Of a DNA stretch of 64,000 nt, positions 48,633 through 60,043 are shown piece by piece. The number at the start of each line of letters is the position of its first letter. Position 1 is the first letter of the stretch. The position numbers and the translations under genes are program-made. Origin of the DNA: Solea solea (Eukaryota; Chordata; Actinopteri; Pleuronectiformes; Soleidae); the NCBI RefSeq assembly GCF_958295425.1, contig NC_081143.1, positions 12,590,094 to 12,654,093 on the forward strand. The letters run 5' to 3'. The notes under the pieces are model-generated. The model was not told where the DNA came from. It worked only from the letters and a program-made list of their open reading frames with translations, and searched no databases.

Positions 48633-51600
48633 CTACACAAGGTCAGAGAAAAAAAACGTTGACCCCTTCTGGTCATTCTCATTTGGAACTTCAAGTTCTA
48701 TGTTTCCTGGATGTAAGTCAGGCCGTCCAAGAGTGTTGTGTTTACGATTTGGCATTTTTTGATTTTGTGCCACAGTAGGAAAAACTGTGATGTAGTATCC
48801 ATCAGAGGTGTCAGGTACTCTTACCCGTGCATCTTGAGATAAATGTGGTACTCGTACATTAGCTGCATGCTGCATTGTTCTCTGCTGCTTTGAATGTACA
48901 TTAATGTCACCAGCTGGGACTCTTCTGGTGTGCACCAGGTTCTTCATGTCAGTATGGACAACTGATGGAGAGTACACCTGTCTATAACTATGAGACATCT
49001 GGAGGTCTGGCTTTGAGGCTCTGGCCCTGAGCACATGATCCTTTCCTGTGAAATCGTCAATGTTGAGATCTGATCGGTTAAAATCAATAACGTGGCCATG
49101 ATGTGACTTTCTATCACTATGTCTTGGTCTGAGATCTCCATCTACATCCAGATCAGGGATCCTCATATTCATACCTGTTGTATCAGATATGCGATGCTTA
49201 TGTGAGGGTCCTCTGAAACTGAAAGAAGGATCATCAAGGTTCAGTTCTGGAGATTTAAGATGCAGCTGTGGATTCCTCATTGCTGCTTTAGGCATATGGG
49301 CATCCACATTAGGAGCATTAATATTTGGACCTCTGATGTTCCCCCTCAATTCTACTGGTTTTGCATTCATTTTTGCATTAGGGGGAGAAATATCAAGATT
49401 TGTTGGTCTCAAAGGTGCACCAAAATCAATGTCAGACCCTGTGTTATTGAGACCTGGGCCTCCCAACTGAGGAAGCTTAAAAGAAGGGAGTTTGAATTTT
49501 CTGTCAAGATCAAGATCAGTCTGAGGACCCTGGAAGTTTCTAGAGGGAACATTCATATCAAAGTCTGGACTTCTGATTCTTCCTTTAACATGGGGGGCAT
49601 TAAGGTTTATGTCAGGTTGCCCTATGTTGTCATTTATTCTTAGGTCATGTCGGTTTAGCTTGGGACCTGTGAAGCTGGTATTGGGCAAATTTATGTCTGG
49701 TGTTTTTGCCTTAGGTCCAGACAGACTGAGGTCTGGTCTATTTACACTTGGCATTTTCAATTTTCCATTTGGACCATTAATGTTTACATTAGGAATACTG
49801 ACGTCGGGTCGCCGTAGGTCTCCATTTATATCGATATTTGGGATGTTTGGCATCTTGGGTTTTTTGAACTTTGCATCAGGTAAACCAAGGTTGACATCTG
49901 GAGTGTTCATGTCGAACTTTGGAGATTTAAGATCCACATCTGGTAAACCCAATTTTGGAGTTTTGAGATTCAAATCAGGGGATTTTAGGTCTGAATTAAT
50001 GTTCAAATTGGGTCCCTTCGGTAGTTTGGCATTAAGATTTGGTGTCTTGAGGTCAAAGTGTGGTCCATCTAAATCCGGAGTAGAAAATCCCACATCTGGC
50101 ATTTTCAAATGTGGCATTTTCATTCTTTCAGACCGACTACCAAAACCAACATCTGGCATTTCAAAGCCACTTCTGGGCCCTTTGAGGTTGATGTCAGGTG
50201 CATTGATGTCAAGGCCTCGACCATCTAAATTGCCATCAATCTCAGGTCCTTGTAAGGTTGGTAGATGAACTTTAGGCATTTTCAGTTTGGGCATTTTAAA
50301 CCTTGTTTTGGGTGAGCCAATGTTGACATCAGGGGTGTTGACATCCAACTTTGGAGCTTTAAGGTCCATGTTTGGCATGTTGAAGTCAGGACCATCAATT
50401 CCTCCCTTTACCTTTGGGCCTTTCAGGTTCAAATCTGTGTTTATGTCCATATTTGGTCCCTTTGGCAATGTACCTGAAAGATCAAATTTTGGCATTTTCA
50501 GTTTTCCTGAGGGAGCATTAAAATCCCAGTCTGGTGCATGAAGCTCTGCCTTTGGTTTTGTCAGTGTTGGCATTTTCAGTTTGCCTGACGGCATGTCTAA
50601 ATTCAGTTTGGGGGAGTTAAAGTCCATTTTGGGGCTTTTTAAGTCCACCTTAGGCATGTTTAGATCTGGTGCATTTATTCCACCACTGAGATCTGGCCCA
50701 GACAAATCTAGGTTAGGTGATTTTAAGTTCCACTTCGGGGCATCAATGTCGGGACCAGACAGACCAAAATTAGGCATATTCAAGTTTGGTGTTTTAAATT
50801 TTCCAGACGGACCATCAAAATCAGCATCAAAGTCAGCTTTGGGACCTTTAAAGTTGACCTTTGGTGCGTTTATATCTACATTTGGGCCATCTATATTTCC
50901 ATCAATTTCAGGTCCTTTTAAGCTTGGGAAGCTAAATTTCGGCATTTTAATTTTGGGGAATTTTAATTTCCCTTTAGGAGAACCAATGTTAACATCTGGA
51001 GCATTCACATCTAATTTTGGAGCCTTTAAGTTCATATTTGGTACGTTCAAGTCTGGTGCATCAATTCCACCATTTATCTTTGGAGATTTGAGACTGAAAT
51101 CTGGACGCTTTAAATCTGTGTTTATGTCCAAATTTGGTCCTTTTGGCAATGTACCTGAAAGATCAAATTTAGGCATTTTCAGTTTACCCGAGGGAGCATT
51201 AAAATCCCAGTCTGGTGCATTAAGCTCTGCCTTTGGTTTTGTCAGTGTTGGCATTTTCAGTTTGCCTGATGGCATGTCTAAGTTGAGTTTCGGGGAATTA
51301 AAGTCCATTTTGGGGCTTTTTAAGTCCACCTTAGGCATGTTTAGATCTGGTGCATTTATTCCACCACTGAGGTCTGGACCAGACAAATCTAGGTTAGGTG
51401 ATTTGAAGTCCAACTTAGGGGCATCAATGTTGGGGCCAGACAGTCCAAATTTTGGCAAGTTCAAGTTTGGTGTTTTAAATTTTCCCGACGGACCATCAAA
51501 ATCAGCATCAAAGTCAGCTTTGGGACCTTTAAGGTTGACCTTTGGTGCGTTTATATCTACATTTGGGCCATCTATATTTCCATCAATTTCAGGTCCTTTT

Positions 51601-54600
51601 AAGCTTGGGAAGCTAAATTTCGGCATTTTAATTTTGGGGAATTTTAATTTCCCTTTAGGAGAACCAATGTTAACATCTGGAGCATTCACATCTAATTTTG
51701 GAGCTTTTAAGTTCATATTTGGTAAGTTCAAGTCTGGTGCATCAATTCCACCATTTATCTTCGGAGATTTGAGACTGAAATCTGGACGCTTTAAATCTGT
51801 TTTTATGTCCAAATTTGGTCCCTTTGGCAATGTACCTGAAAGATTAAACTTGGGCATTTTCAATTTGCCTGAGGGAGCATTAACATCCCAGTCTGGGGCA
51901 TGAAGTTCTGCCTTTGGTTTTGCCAGGGTTGGCATTTTCAGTTTACCTGACGGCATGTCTAAGTTGAGTTTAGGGGAATTAAGGTCCAGTTTGGGGCTTT
52001 TTAGGTCAACATTGTGCATGTTTAGATCTGGTGTATTTATTCCACCACTGAAGTCCGGACCAGACAAATCTAGATTGGGTGATTTGAAGTTTAACTTGGG
52101 TGCATTTATATCCACGTCTGGGCCATCTAATTTTCCATCAATCTCAGGTCCTTTTAAGCTTGGTAAACTAAACTTAGGCATTTTCATTTTCCAGTCTGGA
52201 GCATGAAGCTCTGGCATTTCCAGTTTGCCTTTTAGATCCGGTGGATTTATTTCACCCCCAAACTCAGGCATATTCAAGTTTGGCTTTTTGAATCTTGTTG
52301 ATGGACCCGCCATGTCAACATCCAAGTCAGCTTTAGGACCTTTGAGGTTGACCTTGGGTGCATTTATATCTACATCTGGATGGTTGAAGTTTCCATCAAT
52401 GTCAGGTCCTCTTAGGCTTGGTAGGCTAAATTTAGGCATTTTTAGTTTTCCTGAGGGAGCACTGGCATCCCAGTCTGGAGCATGAAGCTCTGGCATTTTT
52501 AGAGCTTTAAGGTCTACCTTTGGGCCTTTCAGGTCAACCTTGGGCATTTTTAGATCTGGTGGATTAATTTCACCCCCCAACTCAGGTAGGTTCAAGTTCG
52601 GCTTCTTGAATTTCCCTGATGGACCAGCAATATCGACACCTGGTATTTCCAAGTCAGCATTTGGACCTTTGAGATTTACATTGGGTATATCAATGTCAAG
52701 GTCTGGCCTATCTAAATTGCCATTAATCTCTGGTCCGTTTACTCCTGGAAGATTAAATTTAGGCATCTTTAATTTAGGGATTTTTAATTTTGCTTTGGGT
52801 GAACCCATATTGACATCTGGAGTATTCATATCCAACTTAGGACCCTTAAGGTGCATGTCTGGTAAGTCCAAATCAGGGGCATCAATGCCACCCTTAAAAC
52901 CTAGATCTGGTGATTTTAGATCCGTGTTTACATCTAACTTTGGTCCCTTTGGCAATGTGCCTGAAAAGTTAAATTCAGGCATTTGGAATTTGCTTGACGT
53001 TACATCTGGTCCAGATAGATCTAATTTGGGCTTATTTAGGTCCAAATTCATATCTCGGGAATCAATAGCCCCTTTGAATTTGGGTGCTGACAGATCAAAG
53101 TCTGGAGTCCTTAGTTCACCAGTCTTTAGTTTAGGTGTTCTAATCCCTGCATTGATATCTACATCTTTATTCTTTGGCAGTGTTCCAAATATCTTAAATT
53201 TTGGCATTTTAAACTTGCCAGATGGAGCATCTGCTCCAATGTCCAATTTACCAGAAGGCATGTTAATGTCAACATCAGGGGTATTTAGATCTAGTTTTGG
53301 GTCTTTGAGATGCAAACCAATGCCCTCTTTAAACCTGGGAGCAGATACATCAATGTCTGGAGTTTTTAACTTATATTCAGGTCCTGTAATCTTAGACCCA
53401 GATAGCCCAGCTACAGGCATTTTAAGCTTACCTGATGAGCTAGTCATGTTCAAGTCAACATTTGGCTCTGCAATTCCAGCTTTTAGATCAGGTGCAGACA
53501 AATGCACATCTGGTCTCCCATTGAATCCTTTAATATCAGGAACTTCAATGTCCGGTAAATCAAACTTTGGCATGGCAAATTTAGGAGCCTTGTATTTTCC
53601 AGATATACCTTTTACGTCAGCTTTGGGTAGATTTATATCAGGGGCATGGATATCACCTTTTATCTTTGGCGTTTTGAGCCCTAGATCAGGTGTTTTAACA
53701 TCAGCTCCACCCTTGCCCGAGAATCCAAATTTAGGCATAGTGAGTTGACCAGCTGGTGCATCCAAATCTAAGTCTGGAGATCTAAGATCGATCTGTGGTT
53801 TGATGGATGTCACTTTGATTCCACCGGAGGGTGTGTCCACATTGGGTCCCTTTAGATTGTGTTTGGATACACTGACACCTCGCATTTCTAGGTCTAGGTC
53901 AGGTGATCTACCAGACAATGAAAGTTTAGGTGACTCTACATAGCCAGAAAGATCATCCACATTCAGATTTGGCTTTTTGAGTCTCTGGGAATACTTAGGA
54001 TTAAGTCTATCTGAAGGAACATCCAGGCCTTGTGATTCAGTCTCAAATTCTGTAGCACTATAAGAAGTTCCAGATAGACCAAGGTCAGGTAGTTTGAATT
54101 TTGGCATTTTGAATTCTTTTTTGGTTCCTTCAATGCTCACTCTGGGAGCACTAGTGTTGAAGGATGGACCAGATACATTTCCTCCACTTAAGTTCATCTC
54201 CATTTCAGGAGTATGAGTATTTGAGCCTTGCATTTTTTGAGCACGAGAAATCCCTTTGCCTTCCAGTTCGATATGAGGTCTTTCCAGATGTGGCATTCTA
54301 AAGTCAACTGATGGGTTATCAGTGTTTGACAGTTGCATACCACCTGCAGTGTTTGTATTTGGACCTTTTGGTAATGTTCCAGACAGATCGAAGTCTGGAC
54401 CATTAAGCTGTGGACTTTCAGCGTCATCTTCAAATCTTGGTATCTGAACTCCACCAAGACCCAAAGGTGGCAGATTCAGATTGCTGCCATCTGTCACTCT
54501 TCCAGCTGATCTATCATCAGATTCTGAATCATCACTATCATCATCTGTGCTCAGAGTGTTTGCTTTTAGAAGTCCAAAGTCAACTCCAAGGCGGGGCAAC

Positions 54601-55744
54601 CCCATGTCATGTTTTAGGCTGACATTGGACAAGCCTGCTGCAGTTAGCTTGCTGCTCACACCGCCTGCATCCACACCACGCATGTCATCCTTCATGAACC
54701 TCTTGATTTTGGCATTGTAGAGTTTGCTGTAGGAGTCATTTAGCATCTAGAATTACAAAACACAACTTCGTGATTAGACTGTAACTGTAATATCTCATTT
54801 TCTTGTAAGGATATTCTAGCAACTCGGCTTGGTATCAAAAATCCTTTTAGTATCTTGCAGCATTAGTCCAACACTGTAAAACGGCTACCTCAATCCCTGA
54901 TTTATTTAATAGAGAAAAACCAATTGATAACTTTAATTTTGATTAAATATAACAGAACAACAAAAACAGAAAATCAACAAATTGTGTACCTACCGTCTTA
55001 GGACTCTGTCTGCCACATTGGTCCAGATCACCGAGGCTTCTGCTCAGTGTGTTCCTGGTGAGGACCTTGACGTTGTCATCAAAGGGCTCTATCATTTTCA
55101 ATACATTTAGCACCTCCTCTTTTGACAGTTTGTCAAAATCAATTGTTGCCCCCAAAATTTCATCCCCTAAAAAAGAAAAAAAAAACATGTTTATGCATAA
55201 AACAATAGCCAGAACATTTCCACTTGAAGTGTAAATAATGATTTACATTGTGTTAAAGGGTTATTATGGAATCTTGATCAAGAAACACAAAAACATGGTG
55301 AACACCCAAGCTTTACAATATAAGTGCTTCGGTTTGTGATGACAGCCCTTGCTATAATGACTGCCTTTTGTGGATGAATAAACTTGTGTAAGATGTAATG
55401 CATACAATAAAAGTGAGACTGGGCGATTCTTTTCCATTATCAAACAAAATACATATTCAATCCAAAATTAGAGGTCCACAAAGAGGCTGTCCTCTCTGCT
55501 CGCTAGAATTAATTAAAGTCATGGTTCTTACCCTTCCTCAGACCCTGATTTCCAGTGGCATCGTTGTTGATTCTGGAAACGACCACTCCGCCATCTTCTG
55601 ACTGTTCCAGGGTGATGGCATCAGAGAGGCTCTTGCCTCTGCGGTGAGACAGCTGCAAACAAATTGGAACAAAAAATGTTGACAACACAAGCGAAAAAAA
55701 GGTAACTCCAATGAAAGAATGAAAATGTTGATGTATCGTACCAT
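48633..55744 (-). CDS. ahnak: AHNAK-like giant repeat scaffold protein with PDZ domain
   Basis: AHNAK proteins are large scaffolds at the plasma membrane and cytoskeleton, linked to annexin A2/S100A10 and calcium channels in mammals. Four coding exons (55742-55744, 55532-55652, 54994-55166, 48633-54746) close in phase to 6411 bp, 2136 aa. Exon 1 contributes only ATG. Residues about 1-80 form a PDZ-like fold (SLSDAITLEQSEDGGVVVSR, GDEILGATIDFDKL; human AHNAK has GDQIVGATIYFDNL). NDSYSKLYNAKIKRF resembles the conserved linker. The remaining 2,000 residues, in one exon, are KMPKF, GPDVDINAPKVNLKGPKA and SGTLPKGPN repeats alternating every 7-10 residues, the AHNAK signature. The central part is a near-exact tandem of 227 codons. 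Human AHNAK is about 5,890 aa, so this body is shorter. Periaxin and AHNAK2 share the architecture and are the main alternatives. Confidence 0.93.
50460..51840 (-). repeat. 681 bp tandem coding repeats inside ahnak
   Basis: The landmark TTTGGCAATGTACCTGAAAG recurs near 50,460, 51,142 and 51,823, a spacing of 681 bp or 227 codons. The first two intervals are nearly identical base for base. Flanking repeats (52,200-53,200) keep the same protein pattern but are diverged. The repeat keeps frame, so it can vary in copy number without breaking the protein. Confidence 0.9.
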
Positions 55745-56377
55745 GATCCTTGTTTTTGTGTCACAGCAGCATCGAGAACTCTTCCTCAACTAAACCTACA
55801 GAGAACAAAATAATTAGTAAACCCATGCTATGGAAACATGATGTACTGCAGTTCTTAACACGAGTGTGATATGCTGTGGAGCTAATGATATGTTTGTAAC
55901 ATGTTAAAGTGACCGTTCAGGTTATTTGAAATGAGATTTAGACACACTTTCAGAGGGCATCAGAAACTTCATTTTCTCTATGGACTTTGGTACTAGAGAG
56001 TGAGCAGTTCACAAAATATCATGGACCTAGTTGTATGACTTTGAGAAGCATTGTTTTAAACATGAAATACAATTAAAAGCTAAATGCATAGATTCAATCA
56101 TTAATTTTTCAAAGTTTATTTTATTTATTTTTATTTTTTGAAGTAAAAAGGGGGTTGTCATAGTGTTTGAATATGCTGACATGTCTTACACCTGATGTCA
56201 GGATCATATAAAGTAATATAAAAAATTATGTATGGTGATACTCTAATATTTGCACACACCCTGAGGGAGAGAGAGAAAAGATGTGGAAATATCAATGTAA
56301 AAATGATTCATGAAAAAGTAGAACAAAATAATGAGACCGTAAGCAAGGGAGTGACAGTTAAGATGTGTGACATGCAG

Positions 56378-56438
56378 GTAACACACACAGGTACCATACA
56401 GGTGACACACAGGTAACACGCACAGGTAACACACAGGT
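56378..56438 (+). repeat. Short ACAGGTAACAC minisatellite
   Basis: About five imperfect copies of a 10-13 bp unit containing CACAGGTAACAC. They lie in the presumed ahnak 5' intron. Flanking sequence 55,800-56,370 is AT-rich with nothing recognised. Confidence 0.75.
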
Positions 56439-56756
56439 ACATTTCTTAGATATTTGAGTCACAGCCTCAGGGCTGTTGGATCAAAATGCAGGGAAAGCAA
56501 CAGGTTTATCGAGAGTGCTGCTGAGAAGTGTTCTGTTGTCGGGTGTTTCCTTTCTGTAAACACGCAAACTCAACTGTAACCACACCCCACTCACTGCTTT
56601 CTAGTGGAGAAAACCTGAATCCAGACTCAGAATTGTTCAGTCCAGATCCTCTGAGATCACCAACAGTCACTACCACTGCCCTGAGAGCAGCTGCAAAATA
56701 CCAACATAATTAAATAAAATACAGCTTCTCATTTTATAGATGTATAGATGTGAACC

Positions 56757-56890
56757 CGGCCACTAGGGGGCCACATCCAGTGTACGCCTAGTGCCAGTCC
56801 CATGCCTGGACAAATGGGGAGGGTTGCATCAGGAAGGGCATACGCGTAAAAAAACCTTTGCCAAATCAAATATGTGGATCATTGTAAACA
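56757..56890 (+). mobile_element. LINE 3'-end fragment
   Basis: GCCAGTCCCATGCCTGGACA, AATGGGGAGGGTTGCATCAG and GAAGGGCATACGCG, followed by CCTTTGCCAAATCAAATATG, match a phrase I recall from the 3' region of fish non-LTR retrotransposons. A CACTAGGGGGC motif precedes it. The stretch 56,900-58,430 holds no further feature I can support. Confidence 0.5.
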
Positions 56891-58428
56891 GTAACTGCCA
56901 TTCCAGACCAGTCGAGAAGAAATACATCTGTAATTTGATTCATTGGCTGATGAATGGACATGTCCTAACAATTCTTTTGTCATGTAATGCATTTATTTAC
57001 ATATAGATTCATAAATGAAAGTGTAAATAGATGTATCCAGAAGGGTTTTACCATTTCTGTGACTCTTGTGGTCGTCCGTTCGTAACCACCAAGCACTCAA
57101 ATACCCAAAAAACAGTTTAATCCCAGATTAAATGGGTTTTTCATCAATGAGAATGTGTTTAATCAGCATTCACTCACAGGTCAAACGACTCTGAAGTTTA
57201 CAGGGGTTTTTAATCAAGACCCTGCCAGCGATGTGCCATTTCCCGCACAACACTACAACACACGTAGCATCAATGTTTGTAGTCGTCCTTCATTTTTAAA
57301 ACTTGGGGCAGTGCTAAGTATCATTTATTACATCAACTGGATCATTTTTTACAATTGAGTAAAAGATGCAGAAACACTAATCAACTTTATCATTGTTTCT
57401 CACACCCAGCTCAATGCACTCACACCAGTTGCTTGAGTTGAACTATTTGAACTAGAACAACAACAAAAATGTGTGTCATGTCAATGTCAGTGCGATCCTT
57501 CTAATAGCCTGATGTTGTTATCATAAATGGAGACCAGTTGCTAAGTTAAACTACAGAGTTACTTCTGAAAAAATGTGCGTGTGTCACTTCTTCCACGCCG
57601 TTATTCGCTCTTTAATGCCAGCTCTGTTATTAGCCACCAATAAGTAGTGTTTACTAATCACAGGTGATCCAATGACCACAGTCACATGACCAACACAACT
57701 CAAATCTCTTCACATTCTGTGATTATACTTCAGGGGCTGAAAAGTTTAATGTCCTTTTGCCTCCTGGGCTCCCTAAAGTTCTTTGAAACAAAGGACTACA
57801 TTCAATACAGATGATATAACAGCAAACCACGAATCAAGAAAGATGACCAATGTCAAGCCATCATTCATGTAGTAATGACACTGATCCACCGAGTTAATAA
57901 ATGTGATTTAAAAAAACAAAAAAAAAACAGCTTAATGTTTACTATAATTAGTGAATGGGAGGTTTTATGTCATGTTCACATCATTAATTCCTCCACACGT
58001 TACATTTATATATTTTTTTTTTTTATCACACACAGGTGTAAATAACAACCAAGCACCTCGCTGACAGTTATGCAATCATCTTTTTATGAGGACTCAAAGG
58101 GCACATGTCTGCAGTTATGACACACACACAAAGAAAAAGTTCACTCAGTGGGCATGAACATGAAAATGACCCTGGAGGAAGAGAATGAAGTGAAATGCAT
58201 CTACAGGCACACCTTCTCTGGTTCTATCTCATGTCTCAATGAAACAACGAGAGCATGAAAGTGAACTCAAGGAGCAGACACAGTCATTCTGTGGTCTAAA
58301 TCTTGACAGAAACTGCATGAATGACAGTGCCTGAAACTTGGATCACAGCCCAGCGTCCCCTTAAACCTGCCACCTTCAGGACCAGACACCACAGAAGAAG
58401 AAAGCTACAAACTTCACAGTCAACTCAC

Positions 58429-58560
58429 CAAAAAAAACACTCCTGAGCCCAGAATCAGTGCAGCCGATATTTCAGTCCATATCTGGTTTGGCTTCTGTGT
58501 TTTGCTGTTGTGGTGTAGAGTCTCAGCGTCCACAGCCTTTGCTCGGCAGGGTGAGACTGA
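58429..58560 (-). other. Candidate noncoding first exon of ahnak
   Basis: A minus-strand donor (TTTTG followed by GTGAGTTGAC) ends at 58,429, with a GC-box-like CCCGCCTCC upstream at about 58,632. The ahnak start-codon exon begins at an acceptor near 55,794 (TTCTCTGTAG), so at least one upstream noncoding exon must exist and this is a reasonable candidate. The 5' limit is a guess. Confidence 0.3.
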
Positions 58561-58941
58561 GGTGAGGCGCCGTCACTCAGGTGGACAAATACTCAACATG
58601 AAGCTGACAAACCTGTTCAGCCTTAAACGTCCCGCCTCCGGTAACTGTCAGCAGACACAGACACTCACGTCATACACGCCCAAGAAAACACACCTTGACT
58701 ACCACGCACACCTCCCTCTCATATGCATACAAACATAAACATAAGCAGCAAACTTTAAACCACTGACATCATATGACAAAACAAGTGGTTCCCTCCGTCC
58801 ATTAGGCTGAAACATGACATGATACTTTACTGTTAGTGCACCTGTACAACAGAGTCACTCTCAGTGACTATGTCAGCAGCACATGGGCAAAATAAAAGAA
58901 TAATATTTCATATTTATTTTAGACGTCTAACAAAAACATAT

Positions 58942-58984
58942 AATAACAATAATAATAATAATAAAAATGATAATGATAATAATA

Positions 58985-59019
<35 letters not shown>

Positions 59020-59105
59020 AATAATAATAATAATAATAATAATGATAAAAATAAAAACAAAAATAAAAACAAAAAAAAATAAAAAAATAAAAAAAAAAAA
59101 AAAAT
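58942..59105 (+). repeat. (AAT)n/(GAT)n microsatellite with A-rich tail
   Basis: About 100 bases of AAT and GAT triplets are followed by AAAAATAAAA sequence. The all-Ile or all-Asp frames through it are artefacts. It separates the two candidate ahnak 5' exons. Confidence 0.95.
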
Positions 59106-60023
59106 AATCTGAGAAATCTCGCACAAATTTGTGCCAGGAGCCGTTTCGGCCCCTGACATTTGTGGCTCGGGCCCTAATGAGGTATATGAGGTACGCCTGT
59201 GTGTGATGTTATACAGTGGATCCAATGAGCACCTGGAGACCACTAACCATGATCATATCAATAAAAGGACATCTGCTCTACGGCCAAAAAAAAACCTGCA
59301 TGAGAGGAGAGAAGGGAAGGAAAAAGGTGCATGTGTGTGTGTGTGTGTGAATGGGGGAGGTAAAGCAGCAGGACGAGGAGGCGAAAATGGAGGGGAGGTG
59401 TTTATAGTTCACATTATTCAGTCTTTACAAAAAACGTGTTTTTTCATCTTCTCATGTGTTGTTGAGTCAAAGTTATGATTCATTTTATATAGCATTTTTA
59501 GTAGTGATATAAAGTAGCAATAATTATGCAGAAGTCACAAAATTACAGCTTTTTTCTTTTCTTTTTGTTCATAAAAACGAGCCAAGTGAACTTTGAACTG
59601 TGGTGTATTTCCACAATTCACAAATTCAATCAATTTTAAGCATTTTGAGTACTTTTTGCTCAGGTGTCTTTATAATGAAAGACATTTTTCATCAGATTGC
59701 CACTCAAAACTCTATATTGCACATTCTTATAACCTCTCTATATACTGTATGTTTTAACATAGTCGTGGAAAAAAGCAGCCGAAATGCTCTGTGTCCTAAG
59801 GGTTAACAAGGTCCTCGGAAATGAGGGACCTGGCTTTGGCCCGCACAGAGCTGTGAGAGTAACACACACCCACACGTACACACAGGCACGCACTGCATTA
59901 ATACTGAAACCTGGATTTATGAGAAGCAGAAAACATGAAGTCAACACTCCCCATGACAACGAGAGTCTCAACCTGAGAAACATGCTGAGGTATTCACTGA
60001 GTGACTCACAGTGATACACTCAC

Positions 60024-60043
60024 CTGTCTCTGCTGCAGTCAAT
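60024..60043 (-). other. Candidate 20 bp noncoding microexon upstream of ahnak
   Basis: On the minus strand a very strong acceptor (TTCCTTCTCTCTCTGCAG) is followed only 20 bases later by a consensus donor (CAG/GTGAGT). No coding gene other than ahnak lies downstream on this strand, so it may be a 5' UTR exon. An inner AG would make an even shorter exon. Confidence 0.3.

Noticed and set aside
50581..51903. Long plus-strand ORFs (440 aa here, 402 aa at 52,540-53,748)
   Set aside because: They lie opposite the ahnak repeat exon and exist because the repeat codons lack antisense stops. The minus-strand protein is clearly the real one.
58914..59243. Ile/Leu/Phe-rich minus-strand ORF resembling a membrane protein
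   Set aside because: It is a translation of the AAT/GAT microsatellite and A-rich tail.
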